This document shows, piece after piece, positions 59,377 to 64,000 of a DNA stretch of 64,000 bases. Both the position numbers and the translations under genes were made by a program. The notes below the pieces were generated by a model that was not told where the DNA came from, made no database searches, and was given only the letters and a program-made list of their open reading frames with translations. This DNA comes from an uncultured Bacilli bacterium. Its GTDB lineage: Bacteria > Bacillota_I > Bacilli_A > RF39 > UBA660. Numbering within the stretch: the stretch's first letter is position 1; the number at the start of each line of letters is the position of its first letter. Location of the stretch: the NCBI GenBank assembly GCA_949425635.1, contig CASPWD010000003.1, forward strand, positions 156,053 through 220,052, in the 5' to 3' direction.

Positions 59377-61557
59377 GTGGCAGATACAGATTTAAACAAA
59401 GTAATTAAAATGGATTATGTTCCTGTCAAAATAAGTTATACAAGTAAAGATTATGCATCTATATTAGATGATTTAATAAATTCAGTTTCAGGAATAACAG
59501 AGAAATGGCAAGTTTTAGATGATAATGACCCAGGAGTAATAATGATAAAACTTATGTCAATAATAGGAGATATGCTATTCTATACTCAAGATATGCAAGC
59601 CCTAGAAGTGTATCCTAATTCTGTTACTCAAAGGAAAAATGCTGCTACGATTTATAAATTAATTGGTTATAAGATGAGGTGGTATAGAAGTGCAACTTTA
59701 ACAATGCAATTAGTAAATACATATAATCAAGCTGCTACCCTACCTAGATTTTGTACCTTTACTACACAGGATGGTATATCATATACTACATTTAAACAGT
59801 ATGAATTAAAAAATAATATGACCAATAATGGTGTTATAAATGAGGTAGAATTAATACAAGGAACACCTATTACACCAGTTAGAGTTTCTACAAACCCTTA
59901 TCCAGGTGCAGGTAAACCTTGGCATAGTATATATGGTTTCAATTATACCACAGATGATTTAGTAAATAATAGAATTTATTTAAGTGAAAAAATGATAGAT
60001 GATACTCATATTATTTTAGTAGATGATAGTAATGAGGAATGGATATTAAAAGATAATATTTATTTAACTACTACTGTTGGTAAGTTTTTTGAATTTGGTG
60101 TAGATGTTAATGATAATCCATATATAGAAATTATAGATTATTGGGGTAATTTTAATATTTCTAAATTTAAGTTATTTACTATTAGAACATTAGGAGAAAA
60201 TGGAGAAATTCTTGCAAACACATTAAAAGAGTGTACAGGTAATGCTTGGGCTTTAGGTGGTACACCTTCAAATCCACAAACATATAATGTTCAAGGATTT
60301 TTACATTGGACACATGGAGATAGTAGTTGGGGTTATAATTATGAAACACCAGATGAGGCTAGAAAGAATACACCTAAATTTCAAAACACAATAGATACAC
60401 TTATTACTCTAGCAGATTTTGAAAGAGCAACATTAAGATTAGATGGTGTTGCTAATGTAAGAGCAACAGATTTAACTAATGACCCAGGAATGTCTGTAAA
60501 TTATCAAGTTGGAGATATAAATGAAGATGGTAGGATAGATGTACAAGATTATAATTTACTGAATAACTTTTTAGCAGACCCTACATTATACCCACTAACA
60601 CCATACCAAAGAAGATTAGCAAATTGTAAAGGAAGTAATGATGGTGTAATTACAACAGAAGATTTACAAATGTTAGGAAATTATATTAGAGGAGATATAT
60701 TCGATAGTAGTAATAATCCATTAACAGGAAATATAGGAACTAAATCAATACCTGATATTGAAACACTTACAAATTTTGTTGTAAAACTATATATATTAAG
60801 AACAGAAGCTTATGAAGACTATCCTGACGAGGAATTTGAAACAATAGTAAAAACATCTTTACAAGAATATAAAATATTACCACTACAATTAGTTGTAGAT
60901 TTGCACTCAATAGCTAATTACTACTGGACAATAAAAGGAACATTTATGACAAAAACACCATTATCAAGAGATGAATTACAAACAATAATGGTAAATATAA
61001 ATAATCAATTAAAATATAAATATTCAATAGAGAAAGTTAATTTTAATACTATAAGAAATTATAGAGAAATTATAGAAACTATTTTAGCAGTTGATAGTAG
61101 AATATTGATGGTAGATTTAGACCCAATACAATATACAGATGTACAAGGAAATATAGTACCTAAAGAACAAGTTACGGGAAAATATAAACTTACAATACCT
61201 AGATTAGATAATCCAAAAGATTCTGATAATCTTGATTATAAATTTACTATTCCAAATGTACCTCTATTGCCAGGTTCAATAATGATAAAAGTTATAACAC
61301 AAAGTGATGAATATACATTGAGAGATAATAATAATGGTGCAATATTTAATATTGATGGTATTCTTCAAAAGAATGGTAAAATAGATTATATTACAGGAGA
61401 AGTCACATTAGCATTTAATATGCCTGTAAATGCAGATTTACAAATAGATTATGTTCATAATGAATGTACTATTGCAAGATATGAAAACTTATCTACAAAC
61501 TATTTCTACTTTGAACCAGGTTCATTAGAAAAAGCATATATGCAAGATTTAATATAG
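59377..61557 (+). CDS. Baseplate wedge protein (gp6/J-like) with dockerin-like insert
   Basis: 726 residues, GTG start with AAAGGAGG. N-terminus YTSKDYASILDDLINSV, DNDPGVIMIKLMSIIGDMLFY and RKNAATIYKLIGYKM are classic for gp6/baseplate-J-type wedge proteins. Residues ~376-437 insert a dockerin-like pair: loop GDINEDGRIDVQDYNLL with D, N, D, G, I, D at canonical calcium positions, and a weaker loop SNDGVITTEDLQML. The ~631-690 region (PGSIMIKV, KIDYITGEVTL) is a beta domain shared with the capsid protein. Confidence 0.84.
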   Translation: MADTDLNKVIKMDYVPVKISYTSKDYASILDDLINSVSGITEKWQVLDDNDPGVIMIKLMSIIGDMLFYTQDMQALEVYPNSVTQRKNAATIYKLIGYKMRWYRSATLTMQLVNTYNQAATLPRFCTFTTQDGISYTTFKQYELKNNMTNNGVINEVELIQGTPITPVRVSTNPYPGAGKPWHSIYGFNYTTDDLVNNRIYLSEKMIDDTHIILVDDSNEEWILKDNIYLTTTVGKFFEFGVDVNDNPYIEIIDYWGNFNISKFKLFTIRTLGENGEILANTLKECTGNAWALGGTPSNPQTYNVQGFLHWTHGDSSWGYNYETPDEARKNTPKFQNTIDTLITLADFERATLRLDGVANVRATDLTNDPGMSVNYQVGDINEDGRIDVQDYNLLNNFLADPTLYPLTPYQRRLANCKGSNDGVITTEDLQMLGNYIRGDIFDSSNNPLTGNIGTKSIPDIETLTNFVVKLYILRTEAYEDYPDEEFETIVKTSLQEYKILPLQLVVDLHSIANYYWTIKGTFMTKTPLSRDELQTIMVNINNQLKYKYSIEKVNFNTIRNYREIIETILAVDSRILMVDLDPIQYTDVQGNIVPKEQVTGKYKLTIPRLDNPKDSDNLDYKFTIPNVPLLPGSIMIKVITQSDEYTLRDNNNGAIFNIDGILQKNGKIDYITGEVTLAFNMPVNADLQIDYVHNECTIARYENLSTNYFYFEPGSLEKAYMQDLI

Positions 61558-61567
61558 GAGGTAGAGT

Positions 61568-62293
61568 ATGAATTATAGCATTATAGAAAGTAAAAATAGT
61601 ATCCCATGGGTTCTTAGGCAATCAAGAGATATGCAAGCTTGGTGTAAACTATTTGATTTACTTTTAAATAACTTCAAAACTAATACAGATTACTGGGTGT
61701 CTTTAATCGACTATGACCAATGTCCCAATCACTTGTTGCCTCTTCTTGCCAGTTATGTAGGCTATAGATATGATTATACAGAAAGTTATTATACAAACAG
61801 ACTTATAATCAAAAACTATATGAATATGATTAGGAATAGAGGTTCTGAAATTGGTATGTCATTAGCAACAGCATTATCTGTAAATGCTTTGGGTGAAATA
61901 GATAAAGTTGAAAGTTTATCAATGTTTCATATAGATTATGTTGTTAAAGATGGTAAAATCAAGATATATATTTACTTTCCAGCAAATATGAGTAAAGTTA
62001 GAGATTTAATAGAAGTAGTTAGACCAGCAGGGGTTGGTTTAGAATTAATACCAGCAGAAATTATATCTACAATAGATGAAATTCAAATTTGGACTTATGT
62101 AGACCCACAAAAATTTAGTTATGATATTACAAGATACACAGTAAGAGATGAGCATTTAGGAGATAAATTAGGGGATGATGGAAGTGAAGATATGACCCCA
62201 TGGCAATTCTCTAATGAAGGTGTTGGTTTTGCAGAGGTTGAAAATGAGAATAGACTGAGAGATAAAAATAAATATGACTTTTTAGAAGAATAA
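61568..62293 (+). CDS. Baseplate protein (P2 gpI-like)
   Basis: 241 residues, RBS AGGAGGT, 10 bp after the wedge gene. SRDMQAWCKLFDLLL, CPNHLLPLLASYVGY and NYMNMIRNRGSEIGMSLAT match tail protein I/baseplate wedge-linked proteins, which usually follow the J/gp6 gene. It probably forms the inner baseplate with it. Confidence 0.74.
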   Translation: MNYSIIESKNSIPWVLRQSRDMQAWCKLFDLLLNNFKTNTDYWVSLIDYDQCPNHLLPLLASYVGYRYDYTESYYTNRLIIKNYMNMIRNRGSEIGMSLATALSVNALGEIDKVESLSMFHIDYVVKDGKIKIYIYFPANMSKVRDLIEVVRPAGVGLELIPAEIISTIDEIQIWTYVDPQKFSYDITRYTVRDEHLGDKLGDDGSEDMTPWQFSNEGVGFAEVENENRLRDKNKYDFLEE

Positions 62294-62296
62294 TAG

Positions 62297-62324
62297 AAAA
62301 AGACTGTATTTAATACAGTCTTTT
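62297..62324. terminator. Bidirectional terminator
   Basis: AAAAGACTGTATT / AATACAGTCTTTT between converging operons. Confidence 0.88.
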
Positions 62325-62823
62325 ATTGTTCATTTAATTTTAAACTTATATAGTTCAATATATTTACAAACTTACTATGCAGTTCTCCGTCTATTGGAAA
62401 ATAACCTATATTATCTTTTTCACATAAAACATTTTCAATATCTACTAATTTATCATATTGTTGTTCGTCTATTACATCTGAGTTTATAATTTTCTCATTT
62501 AAGTTCCAAAGTTCATTCCATAAGTAAGTTGGAAATACATCTTCATTCCATACTTTATTTATAGTAGATTTTTCTTCAATATCAAATAAAACTTTTTGAA
62601 TTATAAGTTTTATATCTTTATCTATTTTAATAATTCTATCTGGTTTTGCCATATTTAGTAATACTTGTAAATCCCATCTAATACTATCTAATTTTTCATT
62701 TAAGTAACTTTTGTATGGTTTTTCTCTAGTATATATTTCTATTTCAATAGCTTTCAATCTATCTTTTATGTTACCAATAGCACTTTTAGCTATTCCTATT
62801 TGATTTTCGTTTAAATAATCCAT
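62323..62823 (-). CDS. Hypothetical protein
   Basis: 166 residues, RBS AGGAGG. Helical, acidic; last gene of the four-gene minus operon. No family recognised. Confidence 0.62.
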   Translation of the reverse strand: MDYLNENQIGIAKSAIGNIKDRLKAIEIEIYTREKPYKSYLNEKLDSIRWDLQVLLNMAKPDRIIKIDKDIKLIIQKVLFDIEEKSTINKVWNEDVFPTYLWNELWNLNEKIINSDVIDEQQYDKLVDIENVLCEKDNIGYFPIDGELHSKFVNILNYISLKLNEQ

Positions 62824-62834
62824 AATATTACCTC

Positions 62835-63227
62835 CTATCCAAAGGCTTCTACTGTGTATAGTGTTCTTTTACCACTTTCCCATTTTGCTATTGCTTCTAA
62901 TGTTGATTTAATTTCACCAGTACCCCAAATGCTTTTATTTAATTTTAAACCAGCATTGTTTAAAGCATCTTGTAATGCTGCAGATTTCTTCTCATAACCC
63001 CAACCAGTTGCTCTTCCTGAAGCTCTAAAATTTTCTTTACCACTAACCCAAATACAACAAGTTACAGTCCCACCTTTAGTACAATAAAATCTACAATCTA
63101 TCCAATGATAAAATTCTTTGTCTAAAACTATATAACTACACCAAAAATTATCTTCTTTCCTATAATTTATATTAAGTTCTTTTTTCTGTTTCTCTTTTCC
63201 TAAAATTTTAATTTTATCTTCATACAT
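62835..63227 (-). CDS. Hypothetical protein with conserved RATG-KKSAA motif
   Basis: 130 residues, RBS AAGGAGG. SGRATGWGYEKKSAALQDAL and NNAGLKL recall a small phage/plasmid family of unknown function whose members have G-Y-D-K-x-S-A-A-L. Two Cys pairs in the middle (FYCTKGGTVTCC). Confidence 0.62.
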   Translation of the reverse strand: MYEDKIKILGKEKQKKELNINYRKEDNFWCSYIVLDKEFYHWIDCRFYCTKGGTVTCCIWVSGKENFRASGRATGWGYEKKSAALQDALNNAGLKLNKSIWGTGEIKSTLEAIAKWESGKRTLYTVEAFG

Positions 63228-63240
63228 AATAGTATCCTCC

Positions 63241-63633
63241 TTAAAATTCTCTTATTTTTTCTGCAAAATCAGCTAAATCAATAGCTTCCCAAAGAATATC
63301 AGACATATAGTCAATATCTTTACTATAAGTTTTTTGTATTATATATTCTGCAATATCTTCATTGAAATTATGAGTATTTAAAATTACTTTCTTTAGGTCA
63401 TTCTTAAATTCATCTACTTTATTGGAACAACTTTCTTTGTATGCACTAAGTTCTTCCTTGTATTTATTCTCAAGTTCTAATCTATGCTCTCTGTTCCATC
63501 TAACTGATTTTTCCTCATCATATACATAATTTTCAATATGGTATCCTTCTGGTTTTGTTGGATATGGTAGTTTTGTTTCGTAACCTCCATTTGTCAATTT
63601 TGTTTGAATATTATCTATTGTATATCCTATCAT
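63241..63633 (-). CDS. Hypothetical protein
   Basis: 130 residues, RBS AGGAGG. Central highly charged helix (WNREHRLELENKYKEEL). No family recognised. Ends 13 bp before the next gene of the operon. Confidence 0.62.
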   Translation of the reverse strand: MIGYTIDNIQTKLTNGGYETKLPYPTKPEGYHIENYVYDEEKSVRWNREHRLELENKYKEELSAYKESCSNKVDEFKNDLKKVILNTHNFNEDIAEYIIQKTYSKDIDYMSDILWEAIDLADFAEKIREF

Positions 63634-63636
63634 TAT

Positions 63637-63897
63637 TTACACCTCCTCTAAATTTGGAATTATATTATATTTACCACATTCTTTAATAAATGCTTCTTTT
63701 GAAGTAAATACTTTTACTTTTATATCTTCTTTACAAAAAACATTATAATTTCTTTCTGCTATGGAAACTCCTGTTCTTTTTAAACTTTTTCTAAAATCTG
63801 TTTTGTTTTCACCCCAGTCATTAGTAAACCATTTTACAATAGAATTATCTCTACTATAAGGTCCATTTACTATAACTAAACCATATAAATCTTCCAT
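63637..63897 (-). CDS. Small hypothetical protein, first of minus operon
   Basis: 86 residues, RBS GGAGAGG. MEDLYGLVIVNGPYSRD start, alpha/beta. Preceded by the inverted copy of the 91-bp promoter cassette. No family recognised. Confidence 0.64.
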   Translation of the reverse strand: MEDLYGLVIVNGPYSRDNSIVKWFTNDWGENKTDFRKSLKRTGVSIAERNYNVFCKEDIKVKVFTSKEAFIKECGKYNIIPNLEEV

Positions 63898-63903
63898 ACT
63901 TAA

Positions 63904-63994
63904 AACCTCTCCTTTTCAAAATTATTATTTCCTTACTATGATGTGATTATACTATAAGTTTTAAAATATGTCAAGGGTTTTTTCAAAATTTATT
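63904..63994 (-). repeat. 91-bp promoter/leader cassette, inverted copy
   Basis: Exact reverse complement of 3039-3129. Confidence 0.9.
63946..63974 (-). promoter_or_regulatory. Sigma70-like promoter with conserved spacer (minus strand)
   Basis: On the minus strand: TTGACA, conserved 17-nt spacer, TATAAT; drives the four-gene operon. Confidence 0.85.
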
Positions 63995-64000
63995 AAATTT

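Noticed and set aside
1..64000. Recoded TGA (genetic code 4 or 25) in the phage
   Set aside because: Portal, protease, capsid and baseplate genes are intact with the standard code and contain no in-frame TGA; only avoidance of TGA as stop is seen.

Overview
The window is 64 kb of a large, very AT-rich (by eye below 30% GC) tailed bacteriophage with T4-like (myovirus) head and baseplate genes. Genes are tightly packed, nearly all on the + strand, and start with strong AGGAGG-type ribosome binding sites. The repeat-rich Firmicutes-style tail fibres, the dockerin-like module and the codon use (AGA for arginine, no TGA stops that I can find) suggest a low-GC Bacillota host, probably of the Clostridia; Fusobacteria are a weaker alternative. 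No host gene, tRNA or CRISPR array is visible. Terminase, tail sheath, tube and tape measure must lie outside the window.

Layout. 0-7 kb: the end of a tail fibre, small unknown genes, an HNH-like protein, and a membrane-anchored Apf/SLT-type lytic transglycosylase with a small zinc-ribbon protein. 7-10 kb: the portal gene and neighbours. 10-23 kb: a run of long acidic multidomain proteins cut up by repeated (L/V/I)-x-E-(S/N/G/A) linkers. These resemble T4-type prohead-protease cleavage sites, so I read them as internal head polyproteins; modules include a ferritin-like helix pair, a Pol-beta-type nucleotidyltransferase and a DUF5662-like domain. 22.8-23.7 kb: two - strand accessory genes. 23.9-45.4 kb: about 21 kb of tail-fibre and adhesin genes (coiled coils, Mtd-N-like, YadA-like, collar, glycine-rich and discoidin-like domains) with a DUF1599/Nmad1-like gene among them. 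45.4-46.9 kb: holin region. 47-50 kb: a prohead protease fused to a scaffold-like coiled coil, then the major capsid protein. 50-52.6 kb: two homing-endonuclease-like genes. 53-54.6 kb: a - strand GNAT cassette. 55 kb: a DNA methyltransferase. 56-62.3 kb: baseplate genes including a gp6/J-like protein with an inserted dockerin-like module. 62.3-63.9 kb: a - strand four-gene operon.

Most striking observation. In three consecutive-region tail-adhesin genes the reading frame breaks at four places, and each break is repaired by a +1 shift at an in-frame CGG codon followed by A (N-CGG-A read as N, skip C, GGA). Reading by eye I found no other in-frame CGG in the window. A fifth break, in a small tail-tip gene, is a -1 shift on a run of eight Gs. 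This looks like programmed +1 frameshifting at a hungry or unassigned CGG codon that controls adhesin C-termini.

Regulation. Three repeated classes of signal are visible: (i) about ten TTGACA...TATAAT promoters whose spacer is also conserved, before accessory and some internal-head genes on both strands; (ii) twelve copies of GTAAAATATTAATGAGG, all on + and nearly all just before structural or lysis genes, a candidate phage-specific late promoter; (iii) four copies of a CCAGAATTGATTTCTAGGG-like element 64-66 nt before start codons. Three short promoter-plus-terminator units without ORFs look like phage small RNAs, and a structured leader with a terminator hairpin precedes the second fibre cluster.
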